Part shown: positions 25,001 to 36,029 of the stretch, in pieces
Layout of the letters: every line of letters starts with the position of its first letter
Position numbering within the stretch: position 1 is the first letter of the stretch
Assembly (NCBI RefSeq): GCF_964204865.1
Contig: NC_135256.1
Span: 18,753,703 to 18,817,702 of the forward strand
Origin: Styela clava
Lineage: Eukaryota; Chordata; Ascidiacea; Stolidobranchia; Styelidae
DNA: 64,000 nt
Direction: 5' to 3'
Translations under genes and position numbers: made by a program
The notes under the pieces: generated by a model
Seen by the model: the letters and a program-made list of their open reading frames with translations, nothing else
What the model was told of the DNA's origin: nothing
Database searches by the model: none

Positions 25001-28000
25001 CGTTCGCTCTGAACTAGGCTTTGTATAAGCTACCACTGATATCTAACGACATGTAAGGAACTATTATTATTCGGAAATACCGAAATTATTCCGGCACTCC
25101 CGAAGTATGTGAACCAAGATGGCGGACACCGGAACATAGTATGTGTACCAGGTTAGTGTCATGCCATAACTTCAGGTACGAATACAACGGGAGTCACTTT
25201 GTTAGTTCCCGAAGTCGTAATAGAACTAAAATAAGGGAAATTGGAATAAAATTATAGACTAACCCTAACTTGGTACACATACTATGTTCCGGTGTCCACC
25301 ATCTTCGTTCACATACTTCATAATTTTTTTTAAAGATGTAGTAGGAAATTTTGAGTCATTCATCGTCATTAAAAGTCTGCGATTCGGACTCTTGAAGTTA
25401 CGAATCACGTGACAAAGCGTAAACCTTACAAATTTTCAAAGGAGAAAAAGTCAACGTGTTTTATGACCATGAATCGCGGTATTTCAATGCATTTCTACGT
25501 CTGATATGTCAGTTTTGGGAAATATAATAAGGTCTTCGATTAAAATTATAATCAGGATACCTTATGATATATTTAGTATTGAATTTGCGTTGCGCTGTTT
25601 GAACAGAAAGTAAATGATTGACGAGAACTTCCGCAATTTTTTTAAACGATATTTAATCTCCTATAAGCATTAATGTGTTTTGGAAATGCGATACTTTGAA
25701 ATCATGGTGTCACCTATGAACAATACAACGGAAATTTAGTTCAACGATAGCTGGAATTGCAGAGAAAGTTTTGATAGTATTGTGTGGTTCTCAGGGCCAT
25801 ATGCTATACCAGCAGTTTCCAACCCTTTCAACATGGCGGACCGGTAAAATTGAATAAAATGTACTTGCGAATCGACAAAAAATTGAAGTGGATGGAACAT
25901 GATATAATAACATATATTTTCGTAATAAATCCAATGGCGGGCACTCACTATGCCTCTAGGTAAAAAGGCACATATAAAACATTTTAATTGAATAAAATCT
26001 ATCAAATAATGTGCCGACAAAAATTGAAATTGGTGGAACATAAAATAATACCGTATAATATATTTGCGTAACAAAATGCAGTGCTGGACACCTGTTATGC
26101 GTAAAAACGACACACAGAAAACATCTTACATGAAAAATCATGTAGCTACATGCCAAATTATGTATAAACACAATTAACTTTAGTAAGAATTTGCTACTGT
26201 TTCGTTTCCAATATAAAATGCAAACGAGGCATCAAACAGGTTTCTGCAAACGTAGCTCTGCATCGGTGTCCTTGCTTCGTTTTGATTGAAAATAGGGATG
26301 AAAAAGTTTTTACAATTATATAATCAAAGTAACAAATTGAATATAGAGTATAAAAATGTGTGAAGTTATCTGCGTATTCAGTATTGATACACTTTTGATT
26401 ATGACCTTATTACCGATTCGTCGATCGCGAGCTATTTTGAAGATTTTAGTCAAAAGCAGGTTGGCCACCCCTGCTATATAGAGCAGGGGTCACCAAACTT
26501 TTTTGGCCGCGGGCCGGGTATGACTCAAATTGTGTTGAAACGGGCCGGATGAATATTTTTGTCAATGCAATACAATAAATTCACAAATGTTGGGAATATC
26601 GCAGAATATAGATCGAGAACATCCTAGGAAAAATAATTAACAAGATTTCTATATCTAGACAACTATCCTGAGTTTAGCTGTTATCAAAACGTTGCTGTCA
26701 TGAATTAGAAATGTTACAAAATCCGCGGCAAAAATTGTACGCATCACGTCTGCTAAGTACCGTTACGCCGTGTTGAAATACCGCTCATAAAAACGACTGC
26801 CTGCTGTAGCTTGGAATTCTTTAAAATTTTGACATAATTTAGATAAAATGAACAACTATTATCTGGTATTTGAATTTTTTCATTAGCGCATAAATTTCCC
26901 AACATTCGACGCTTTTAAAAATTACGCTCCAGTTATACGTAGTGCAAATTATTGATATTGTCTATGGACACCAATATAATTTATATGGACGTGTGTATTT
27001 CTTGTCTAACTTGATACTTACCAATTTTTATGAAGTTCGTACAATCAGAACATCGTTAATTATTACCCACAATGAACCACTGTCAAACTATCATGCACAA
27101 CTCCAGCGTTTATTTGCGACGATCTTTCGGCGGTGTCAATGACTGTTGCCAGAATAAAATCCTGAAACAGTTCTTATCAAAAAAGTAAGACAATCATTAT
27201 GGAAAAAATTGGCTGTCGGGCGGTACTAAAATTCCGATATCTCCGTTATTTCTTGACCGTTTATTCCAAACTTGGTTTTGTTTTCTATTTTTACTCAGAT
27301 CTTTCCACTGGAGCAGTTTTTATTTAAATCGGATGAACTTCCCTTTTTTTGTAACATACCTACATGAATATCCGCATTAAAGCAGTACAAAAGTTAGTGT
27401 GTCTTTTGAAATTGGAGCAGTACGCAAGGGATTACAGTACTGTTAGCACAAAATGCACATTCGACGTTTATTTTAGCACGAAAAACAAACAGTTTCGTCG
27501 AAAGCAAGCGCCACGAGTGTACAAGTGTATCGCAGAAAACGTTACGTACTGGTAGCATTCAAAGTCGCAAAAACGAAGTTTTGTTTACAACCACGACTGA
27601 AAATCTGTCAGGGTGACAAAAGTGTCTGAGCGGATGCGGAAAGGCCTATTATTACGTCACTTTTCTGCATCTTGCCGATTGGCCAATGTTAGGAAATAAA
27701 CAAGGACGACGATGCTCGTGAAAATCTTCCTTGGAAAAAAATTTAGCCATTTTTGCGTGTTATTGCGGACCGGATAAAATGACGCCGCGGGCCGGATAAA
27801 ATGACGTCGCGGGCCGGATCCGGCCCGCGGGCCGTAGTTTGGTGACCCCTGATATAGAGTATTACTTTTTAACTAGAATTATTTTTACCATAATATGCCA
27901 TGTTTACCGTGGAAAGTGGGTGATAAAAATTTATGTCGCAAAATCATCAGTTTTTTTATTGGGCAAAGTGGCTTCTACATGATTTCCATTAGTTCGAATA

Positions 28001-28254
28001 TGACAAATTATTATTACTTCAAAAAACTTGTCACCTCAAGCATTGATTATGATAAGAAATGGATAAGTATGGAACTAATATCCAACAAGAGGTGACAGAT
28101 GGCCTCGCTTCAGTAACACTGATATAATATAATAGTATCGAGAAAATACTTACCCCGAGGAAGAAACGGAACGTGTGTGGTATAGGGAGAACCTCCGTTG
28201 CAGGCCTACCTCGTTCAGAATCAATTTCCACATCAAACGTTTAGGAAGATTCAT
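19054..28254 (-). CDS. Unrecognised 343-aa protein, 4 exons, possible mitochondrial leader
   Basis: Exons on the minus strand: 28,154-28,254; 22,850-23,081; 21,748-21,899; 19,054-19,600. Intron phases are 2, 0 and 2, and the total of 1,032 nt is an exact 344 codons. The N-terminus (MNLPKRLMWKLILNEVGLQ, then RRFSLYHTRSVSSS) is Arg/Ser-rich with a single acidic residue, as in mitochondrial targeting peptides. Exon 2 has RDIFIKAFHHYPLYKYLASD, which faintly recalls the first helix of GNAT acetyltransferases, but I see no acetyl-CoA loop, so this is only a guess. Exon 4 carries GIPMWDAMFYG and HCHRAARFHANNR. Intron 3 uses a GC donor (AAAAG|GCAAGC). Intron 1 (5.07 kb) is mostly two hAT-like elements. 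Exons 2-4 are well supported; exon 1 rests on its ATG, donor and phase. Function is unknown. Confidence 0.65.
19741..21196. mobile_element. hAT-like non-autonomous element, 1,456 bp
   Basis: The terminal inverted repeats are caggcctgcccaacc and ggttgggcagccttg. They are flanked by a perfect 8-bp duplication, acataagt, at 19,733-19,740 and 21,197-21,204. Sub-terminal gcgggccgc/gggcgggcc motifs are typical of such elements. No transposase frame is present. It lies in intron 3 of the minus-strand gene and hosts a second element (19,878-20,360). Confidence 0.9.
19878..20360. mobile_element. Nested hAT-like element, 483 bp
   Basis: Ends cagtgatgagctg and cagctcatcactg are exact inverses. The 8-bp target duplication gataaaag is at 19,870-19,877 and 20,361-20,368. 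It contains repeated caaccggaacgc motifs and their inverse. It inserted after its 1,456-bp host. Confidence 0.9.
22107..22306. mobile_element. Tc1/mariner-type MITE, 200 bp
   Basis: Ends cagggtgtctcaaaaataag and its approximate inverse ..ctgagacaccctg, with arms of about 75 bp and TA on each side. The palindromic structure fits a mariner-derived hairpin MITE. It lies in intron 2 (21,900-22,849) of the minus-strand gene. Confidence 0.8.
23227..26473. mobile_element. Foldback hAT-like element, 3.25 kb, with two ~1-kb inverted arms
   Basis: Ends caggggtggccaac and gttggccacccctg are inverses. Inside, 23,965-24,955 and 25,321-26,305 are long imperfect inverted repeats around a ~365-bp loop that itself holds a MITE. 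The left flank is atatagag; the right flank is ct followed by atatagag, so the 8-bp duplication is offset by two bases. Overlapping frames on both strands across the arms (e.g. 23,955-24,332 and 25,736-26,113) are mirror images and not genes. It lies in intron 1 of the unrecognised gene. Confidence 0.8.
25092..25320. mobile_element. MITE (gcactcccgaagtatg family) in the foldback loop
   Basis: Left end ggcactcccgaagtatgtg, then ccaagatggcggacaccgga. The right end is the inverse, tccggtgtccaccatcttcg..acatactt. Same family as 40,260-40,496, and positioned between the two long arms of the foldback element. Confidence 0.7.
26484..27851. mobile_element. hAT-like non-autonomous element, 1,368 bp
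   Basis: Ends caggggtcaccaaact and agtttggtgacccctg are exact inverses. The 8-bp duplication atatagag is at 26,476-26,483 and 27,852-27,859. Sub-terminal gcgggccggat repeats lie near the right end. There is no transposase. It directly abuts the foldback element; copy A near 4,935 is the near-empty site for the pair. Confidence 0.9.
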
Positions 28255-29615
28255 ATTTATTGCATATCTATCCTATCTCGTATTCCAAAAAAAAAGAATA
28301 TTAAAGTAATAACCACGCTGAGGGTTAATCTACGCTGAAAGTCACTTACAATAAATTCTAAAATAAATATCGCTGCTAGTCGAGCTACAGGCGCATCATC
28401 GGTTTCATTCGCATTAATATGACACGCTGAGCCAATATCATTAAATATACTCAAGTACTTTATTGTAGCTCACGGCCAGTTTAAACCAGTTATTTACGAC
28501 TTACTATTTTATTGCTTACCACATCGCTAGCCTATAATACTTTCCTATTACAAGATAATATGCTTGGCATTGAATATAGATTTAAAGAGCTTTATTCAAA
28601 AAATCGTAGATCGTAGGCCAACACTCAGTAACGGGCGAATGGTGTTGAAAGCACCAATTGCGAGCTGGCGAGTGACAAAGAATTTTCTGACTTGATCTGA
28701 CATTTACGATTCGCTTGATTGGACAAGCTTGGTAACTTGGCCGTTAAAGCAACCACCTTTTTAACCTCGTACAAGGAATTCTTCGACTAAACGTTTTGAG
28801 AAATGAATCGCACGCGATTTCACACAGAATTGTCGCATTATTTTCGAATCAATATATAAATCACAGCGAAGTCAGATAGTGACCCAGTGCAAATAGTTAA
28901 CAATCTTCAATGTAGAATTCTAGATATATGTCTTATATATATTCGATCATACTCTCACACCAACGTGACACACCCTAATCTTTAACCAAACTTGCATATT
29001 ATACCTTTGTTGATATGCTTGTTTTTGATATGGATTTTTTCGTTAGAGAGTAATGTTACAACTTTTGTACATATTTTAGGTTTTTCAAAATATCCCTTTC
29101 TAATCAAAGATCAGGGATCTTTCCGTAGGCTTTGAAAATACGGCAGAACGAAGTAGGTAGCAAATTACTTCCGGCAGAAGGAAAAACTCTTAACCCAGCT
29201 CATTTGACGTTCTAAAGCTCACTGAACTTTTTGAATAGAAATTCGAAACTTTGGCAAAATAGGCTGCAATGTTTTCAAAGTTTTTCTCTTACCGCTTCGA
29301 TATTATTTCATTGACCTACTGACCTGTAGTGAGAAGAACTTGCAAACTTTTGTTTTCGGGACGCTCTTGACTCTTCGGTCTGTAATACCAATAATGTTAG
29401 TCAACGGCAGAGAATAGCTAGACAAAATCAGTTCCATTGTCAAATATTCTTCTGGAAATAATGCCGGACAATAGCGAGAAAAACTAAGGTATAGCAGGGA
29501 CATATTGATTAAGGGTGGGTTTATTATAGAAACATTTTGTTTCATGAATTTCATTCTATATATATATTTTTAGAATTTTTGGCGCCTACTATTTACATAT
29601 GGTCGATCTGTTCGA

Positions 29616-32079
29616 GAGATGTGTCACTGCTAGATTTTCATAAAAATTATTATCTTGAAGGAGAACTAGGATTGATGATGCTCATTTAGAAAATGTTCTA
29701 ATATTGGCTTCATACAGTGTGTCTGTCACCTGATGTCAAAAAGCTATAAAGCTCAATGCAACAACAAGTGTCACATTAAATATCATTTGTAATTTTTTCC
29801 CCAGTAAGACGACTTAAGTTCACGAGTCGTCGCAATGTTTCCTCGATATTAAATATCTGAAATTTCTGATCTGTGTAAAAAATGTGATTCATCAGCCATC
29901 CGTTCGGTTTTTAACTTTCCTGAGAAAACATGTGCGTCCCGCCAAGATTTGCAATCCTTAATTTTGGCCCGCGAGCGACAAAAGCTTGCCGACCCCTGGG
30001 CAATAGGCTTTGAATAGCCTACCTGATTCTAGAGCAGTGGTTCTCAACCTGTGGAAGATGTTCGAGTGGTACGCGAGCAGCTTTGAATTATTGCAACAAT
30101 TAGTTTTTAAGTTGGCTAAAATATATCGACAACGCTTTATTTTCCATATATATGTATTCGCTGAACGGCCTTAATCAATGTTTCCCCGGGCATCAATTTC
30201 CTTGTTTATTTCCATAACCATTACTAATCAGCAAAAAGTCAACAATGAAGTAACAATTGCAATTTTTGCAGCCGCTCAGACACTCCTGCCGCTCAGACAG
30301 ATATTCAAGTATCGTTGTAAAGTAAACATTGCCTCGTTTTTGTAGTTTTACGTGTTATTTGTCAGTTTTCAGTTGAGTTTCAAAAAAATAGTTGTGAATT
30401 AAATGTCATTATGTCTTCAAGGGAGCTTCAATTTAGTTGCTGAAATCAAAAACGAGTCTCGCAAATGCTGATGTTTTCATCAGCCATAGAATCATGTGCC
30501 GTTAAACATTTGAATCCTGGAGTGTAGGGTATGAATGAGTATCTGCAAATATGAAAGTAGTAACGAGGATAACAAGATGTTGTGGACCACGGCAGCCCAC
30601 ATGGTATAAGCTGCAACTTGAGCGACCGGACAGTACAAACTTCGAAGTGATCATTTGTTGAACGAGGTTGGAGTATGATTAGGGAGAAAATAAGATTCGC
30701 AGTTTAATTCTGTGTAATTTTCACGATAAGAGAAACGTTTGCGTCCATCCAGAAATAAAGTTGGCCCTCGCATATCAGTGGATATACTCATACAGAATCT
30801 CGTTTGGAGTGAAATGACAAAGCCGACTTTTTAAGGTCAGTGTGATATTTTTAATACGAGATACAAATTAATGGAGATTCGTGACGAAATATTTATTGAC
30901 ATGAATGAATTACATATGATGAAAACTTGTAATCGCTTAGTGAATTTTCATAAGCCAGCAAATGATAAAAATTAATAAAAACTTGATTTGATTATCTGCG
31001 TCACATATTATTGTTTTGGGCTGTGAGGCAGTAGTTTGCATGGACTTTAACATAATTTTTAGGCTGAAAGGGTCCTCCAAATTATAGGTCTTCTTTTAGT
31101 TACGTGGAGACCTCAGAGCAGGTTAGTTGAAATTTTTTTTTCTTGTTTCATGGTTTGGGATAGATCCATCACCGTGAATTCTACAGTGACCACCAACACA
31201 TCGGCTAGTCATTGAAATACAACGGCACATATATATATGCTGATTTCAATTTTTATACTCAAAATGTATATAGACCGACAATTTAACAAAAGGACTGGTT
31301 ACAATATCAGAAAAGCAGACAAAACCCACACAGAGTATAAAATCTGGTTAATTTGAGCCAAAATAAAAACAATGTATGTTTTATTTCACTTGAAAATATT
31401 ATACGGAATGAGGTCCGACAAAGAGATTGAGTAAATTCCAACCTCGATTTGGTATCTTTCCTGTCATTTCTAATAATGCAACAATATTATTTGAAGATAT
31501 TGGTATGTATATTTAAACGATTGCAGTGTTTGCCAAATGCAACCCCCATTAGAACTAGCATATACGGTATAAATTAAGAACACTGAAAGCTATAATTGCC
31601 TTTCACCGGATGTAAAGTTCCGAGTTCTCAGTACTAAGTCATCCACGGTCCCCAAAAACCTTCAAAAATTATAAAGAATCAGATTCGCCACAAAAAGATT
31701 CCCACTATAACCCATTTTTAACAGTGCAATATAATAAATTCTATGTACTAATGACTTTCACTTGAGAATGTTAATCACATATATATAATGAAACGTACAA
31801 TACCTCAATTCGACTTTTAAAAGAGCAAAAACATGACAATTCACTAATCTATATATAAATGCAGCATCCATATTGAAAAACCGGTGTGATATTAAGTTCT
31901 AATCATTTACAAAACTCCTGGCGTACTTATAAATTATTATTAAAATTAAAATTTCACCACGAAATGAAAGTTTTCAATGTGCCTGTTATCTTGTCGCAAT
32001 AAATGATCATAATTTTTTTTGCAATTTATCTCCACATTATGTGTAGAAGGGAATGTATTGACACAGCTATCTTTTATGA
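29616..32079. other. No gene recognised; hAT remnants
   Basis: Absent from copy A. A right end of hAT type (ttgccgacccctg) occurs near 29,985-29,997, and a left-type end (cagtggttctcaacc) starts near 30,035; neither has a visible partner. The rest is AT-rich with no supported exon. Confidence 0.5.
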
Positions 32080-32580
32080 ACCAGTGGGGTGATTTAAAAT
32101 TTGGTGAATAAAATTGGTAGTCTTGGAAAATTGGAACTGCAAGTAAAAATAGGAATAGAAAATAAACAATGAAGTAAAAGAAGATGAATGAATGAATTTT
32201 GAGTAACATATTGTCGATACAATGCCATTTATTTTCAATACATTATAACAACATAGTATAAAATTTAAGCAATTAAATGAGCATTCATGCGTAAATTCAT
32301 TTTTTCCTGGTTTGGTTTGATTAATGAAAGCAGAGCGAAGTTTCAACCCATTCCACAAAGACCACTGGCTTATTTGATGGAATATTCTTGACAAACAGAC
32401 CTAATGATACCTTCGCGGGAATAGCGCTAAAGTCATAATATCATAATTTTTTCCCGTAGAAATCACAGTTGAAGGCAGTCTCAGAAACAACCAATACTTT
32501 ATGTATAGTATTTATCCGAGGATAGTAGTATGATGATAAGAATGACAGTGAGATCTATATATTCGGCGAGGTATCTCCTT
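32080..32580. repeat. Third, partial copy of the duplicated block, with 7TM 3' end
   Basis: Follows 34,460-34,950 and 8,400-9,160. On the minus strand at about 32,517-32,560 it still encodes a tail like SHCHSYHHTTILG and a stop, matching the C-terminus of the 7TM proteins, and then homology ends. It shows that the block was duplicated more than once. Confidence 0.7.
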
Positions 32581-32639
32581 GCAAGTTAGTTTTCAAACTG
32601 ATGAAACGCTGCTGTTAAACATTCTGTAGTTTCAATTCA

Positions 32640-33560
32640 ATTGTGCTCAATTGCCAAGAACAGCGATATATATGTAAACTCAAAAGTCAGTTACATTTTT
32701 CAATAGACCCATCGACTTACATGAACATTGTTTTATCAGAAAGCGCTTTTTGAATAATGCAAGAAAGATTGACACCACCATTGATAAGAACCATGGGAAT
32801 GAATTCTTGGGATATGATCGAAAGAAGTTTTTTTTCGGTTCGTTTTCAAAAAGTGATGAAATGAATGTCATTCGTGGGTCACTGTTACTTAACATTTGTT
32901 TAACAAAAACGTGATGAAACGCTGCTGTGAAACATTCTGAAGTTTCAATTCAATTGTGCTCAATTGCCAAGAACAGCGATATATATGTAAACTCGAATGT
33001 CAGTTACATTTTTCAATAGACTCATCGACCTACATGAACATTGTTTTATCAGAAAGCGCTTTTTGAATAATGCAAGAAAGATTGACACCACCATTGATAA
33101 GAACCATGGAAATGAATTCTTGGGATATGATCGAAAGAAGTTTTTTTTCGGTTCGTTTTCAAAAAGTGATGAAATGAATGTCATTCGTGGGTCACTGTTA
33201 CTTAACATTTGTTTAACAAAAACGTGATGAAACGCTGCTGTGAAACATTCTGAAGTTTCAATTCAATTGTGCTCAATTGCCAAGAACAACGATATATATA
33301 TTATGTAAACTCGAATATCAGTTACATTTTTCAATAGACCCAACGACTTACATGAACATTGTTTTATCAGGAAGCGCTTTTTGAATTGTGCAAGAAAGAT
33401 TGACACCACTATTGATATGAACCCTGGGAATGAATTCTTGGGATATGATCGAAAAAAAAAATATTTCGGTTCGTTTTCAAAAAGTGATGAAATGAATGTC
33501 ATTCGTGGGTCACTGTTATTTAACATTTGTTTAACAAAAACTTGCGAATTTTACTTTACT
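32640..33560. repeat. Three tandem copies of a ~313-bp unit
   Basis: The marker ttacatttttcaatag falls at 32,691, 33,004 and 33,322, giving periods of 313 and 318 bp. Units share caattgccaagaac, cagaaagcgctttttgaat and gatgaaatgaatgtc. The first two are nearly identical and the third more diverged. Similar open frames on both strands recur simply because the unit repeats. Confidence 0.9.
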
Positions 33561-34114
33561 TTAAAATACGAATAATATCTATATATTTGACGTTCCCCAA
33601 TAACCCTATACAAGAATCAGCTTTGAGACTTAAATAACATAGATATTCTTTCAAAAACCTAGCATGATAGAAGTTTAAGACATTGGCAAGGTAGATTGCA
33701 ATGTTTGCCCCACACCGATACAATGCTCAATCGATACAATGCTCAATTGACTTGCTGACAGGTAGCTAAAAAATCTTGCACATATTTATTTTTTGTCACT
33801 ATTGAAGAAATAAAAACTGTTTCATCACGGAACAAAAATTGTTTTTCAAAAGGTAGTGTCGATCGAACAAAACTGAAGTATAGGCCACCAATATGCGATA
33901 CCAACACCCGTAAAGTATTGTCAATGTTCTGATAATTTTTCTCGGCTACTTTAAAACGCATCATACAGTCAATATGACTTCGACAAATAATATAAACCAA
34001 ATATGTTAATTAATTTCCCATATTTATACATAAATATACATTCCTATTAAAATTTTCGATTAGGTTCTAATCATTTACAAAAACCTAACGAACTTGAGCA
34101 TGAATGAATTATTG

Positions 34115-34345
34115 TCATTATTATTGATGAAAAACCAAATTCTTCAGTGATAGAAGTCTCCATTGTGTCGTCTGTTTGTGATATTATGATCATAACTGTT
34201 TTCTTTGTCAGAGTTGGACGAAACGCTACTACATCTACGTTTCCAAAGCGGGAGGACTTTATCTACAGAGAGGAATTTTGCTTTGTAATTGCTATAAAGT
34301 ATTAATAATGTTTGTTTGTTTTCACGATTACTATAATACTTATTT
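34115..34345. repeat. Dispersed repeat shared with 13,975-14,235
   Basis: Counterpart of the block following the 313-bp unit on the copy A side. No coding evidence. Confidence 0.6.
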
Positions 34346-34727
34346 ATACGCACGTTATAATCTATTCAAATGAGGAAAGGAAAAATAGAAAAAAAAGCGG
34401 GCCGTTGCTTTACACATACTTCGTCTTTGTATATTATATATGACCCAAAAACGTTGATGTGGTTCAAGATTGGTAAATAAAATTGGTAGTCTAAGAAAAA
34501 GTAAAATCAAGGATAGCGATAAATAATAAACTACAAAATAAATATGCATATTTTAAAATACAATAACTTGTAATAAGAAATAAAACGGATCAATATAAAT
34601 ACAACAATTTCTAAATAGCATATTGTCAAAAGGGTAAATATAAAAGATATTCAACATATAATACGTAAGTACAACATATAATACGTAATTAAATGAGTAT
34701 TCGGGTGTAGATTTTTTTTTCTTTTTT

Positions 34728-34745
34728 GGGGGGGGGGGGGGGGGG
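34728..34745 (+). repeat. Run of 18 G after a T-rich tract
   Basis: Eighteen consecutive G, where copy A has only ggggg (near 8,661). It is long enough to form a G-quadruplex or to be an assembly-sensitive homopolymer. Confidence 0.9.
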
Positions 34746-34925
34746 TATTCTGGCTATTTACGCCGGCGTATAATTATTGATTTTAACCCAGGTCACGAGG
34801 ATCGTTGTTTTAATTAGTAAGAAATAGACACAACGTAATTGTGCGAAAAGTTGAAAATAATATCATTCTTTTATTGTAGAAATCACGGTGAATTGGGTCT
34901 CAGATATGAAAAATATTTATCGTAG

Positions 34926-36029
34926 TCATCCGAAAATAGTAGTATGATGATACGAATGACTGTGAGGTCTATCTGTGATTGTAGCTTGAACTAATGTTAC
35001 GTGCCTAGCAAATGGAAACAGCCTCAGTTTCCAATCATCAATAGAAGCTATGACACAGATAGTTGCAATTAGGATTACAAATTCCATTACAAGCGTATCG
35101 GCAATTTTCAACCGCAGGTACAGTTGGGAAATTAAAGGGCCGAGGAGCATGGAAAGTATAGTAATTGCTGTAGCAATCAAAGACCGTTTAATTCGTTTCG
35201 TTAATCTCCTGGCATGCGCATTAAAATTGTTTCTAAATTTTCATAAAGGATAAACAAAAAGAAAAACTAGTGCTAATTCAGTAAGTGCCAAAAGTATATA
35301 CGCAAAAACTGTTTGCAATCGCATAATAGATTCTGGAAGATATGCTTGAAATGCGCAACCTGTTAATGTATTGCTATACTTGCCTCGAGAGAGGCTCATG
35401 AGTAAACCCGTAAGCACACCAATGATCATAAATGCTAAGACAAGCCAACTCAATACTCGCATAAATTTGTTGCATAGTGGCTTTAGTAAATCCGACTTGT
35501 AAAATAGTCTCTGACGCATCCAGTAAATCAAAAACGGTATGAAGAGACAAATTGCGACTAAAACACGCTTCACATATCGCAGGTTTCTACATAGATCCAC
35601 TTCATCGTCATAAGAATAACGTAATTCAACAGCATCAAGGCATCCGAGAACAACGAACAAAAACGTTATGATCAAGTATCTCATAACGTCAATGGCTATA
35701 TGTTTCCTCATTCTTGAATATCGATCCTTCTGACGAATTCGATCCATGATCTCTCTGTTCTCCTTTTGTACTTTCCATTCATATATCAAAGTTACGACCA
35801 GGACATAGATGTTCAATAAAAATGTAAAAGACGCAAAAATCACAGCCGCCAGCCATTGTCTATATACTATGGCACTGTCGTAGAATAAATTGGTATCATT
35901 GGTCGAAAGATTTTTGTTACTTTGTAGAAACCACATATTGTAGAAACTCAGAAAACGTCTAAGCAAACTAATTTTTTTTAATATATACCCTTTGAAAACA
36001 AAATTAGGGTAAAAATAGTGCAGCGCCAT
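34926..36029 (-). pseudogene. Seven-transmembrane receptor-like paralogue with in-frame TGA (copy B)
   Basis: Paralogue of the 9,130-10,158 gene. From the ATG at 36,029 the frame runs 262 codons to a TGA at 35,241-35,243, just after the fifth membrane segment (FLFVYPL). The intact copy has TGG (Trp) there. The same frame then stays open for 104 more codons through TM6 and TM7 to the same C-terminal tail, ending TTIFG. The only other large change is a 3-residue deletion (GPLISQLYLRL against GPLISLFSHLYLQL). Copy B also has a longer N-terminus (MALHYFYPNFVFKG). It is probably a young pseudogene, but one nonsense codon in an otherwise open frame leaves readthrough, a polymorphism or a sequencing error possible. 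Confidence 0.75.

Noticed and set aside
23955-26171. Open frames of 125 codons on both strands (23,955-24,332 and 25,736-26,113)
   Set aside because: They are the same sequence read from the two inverted arms, rich in Phe/Tyr/Cys, with no motif; a by-product of the palindrome.
32680-33575. Repeated 71-87-codon frames around 32.7-33.6 kb
   Set aside because: They recur because the 313-bp unit is repeated; the third copy's frames change with indels and no family is recognisable.
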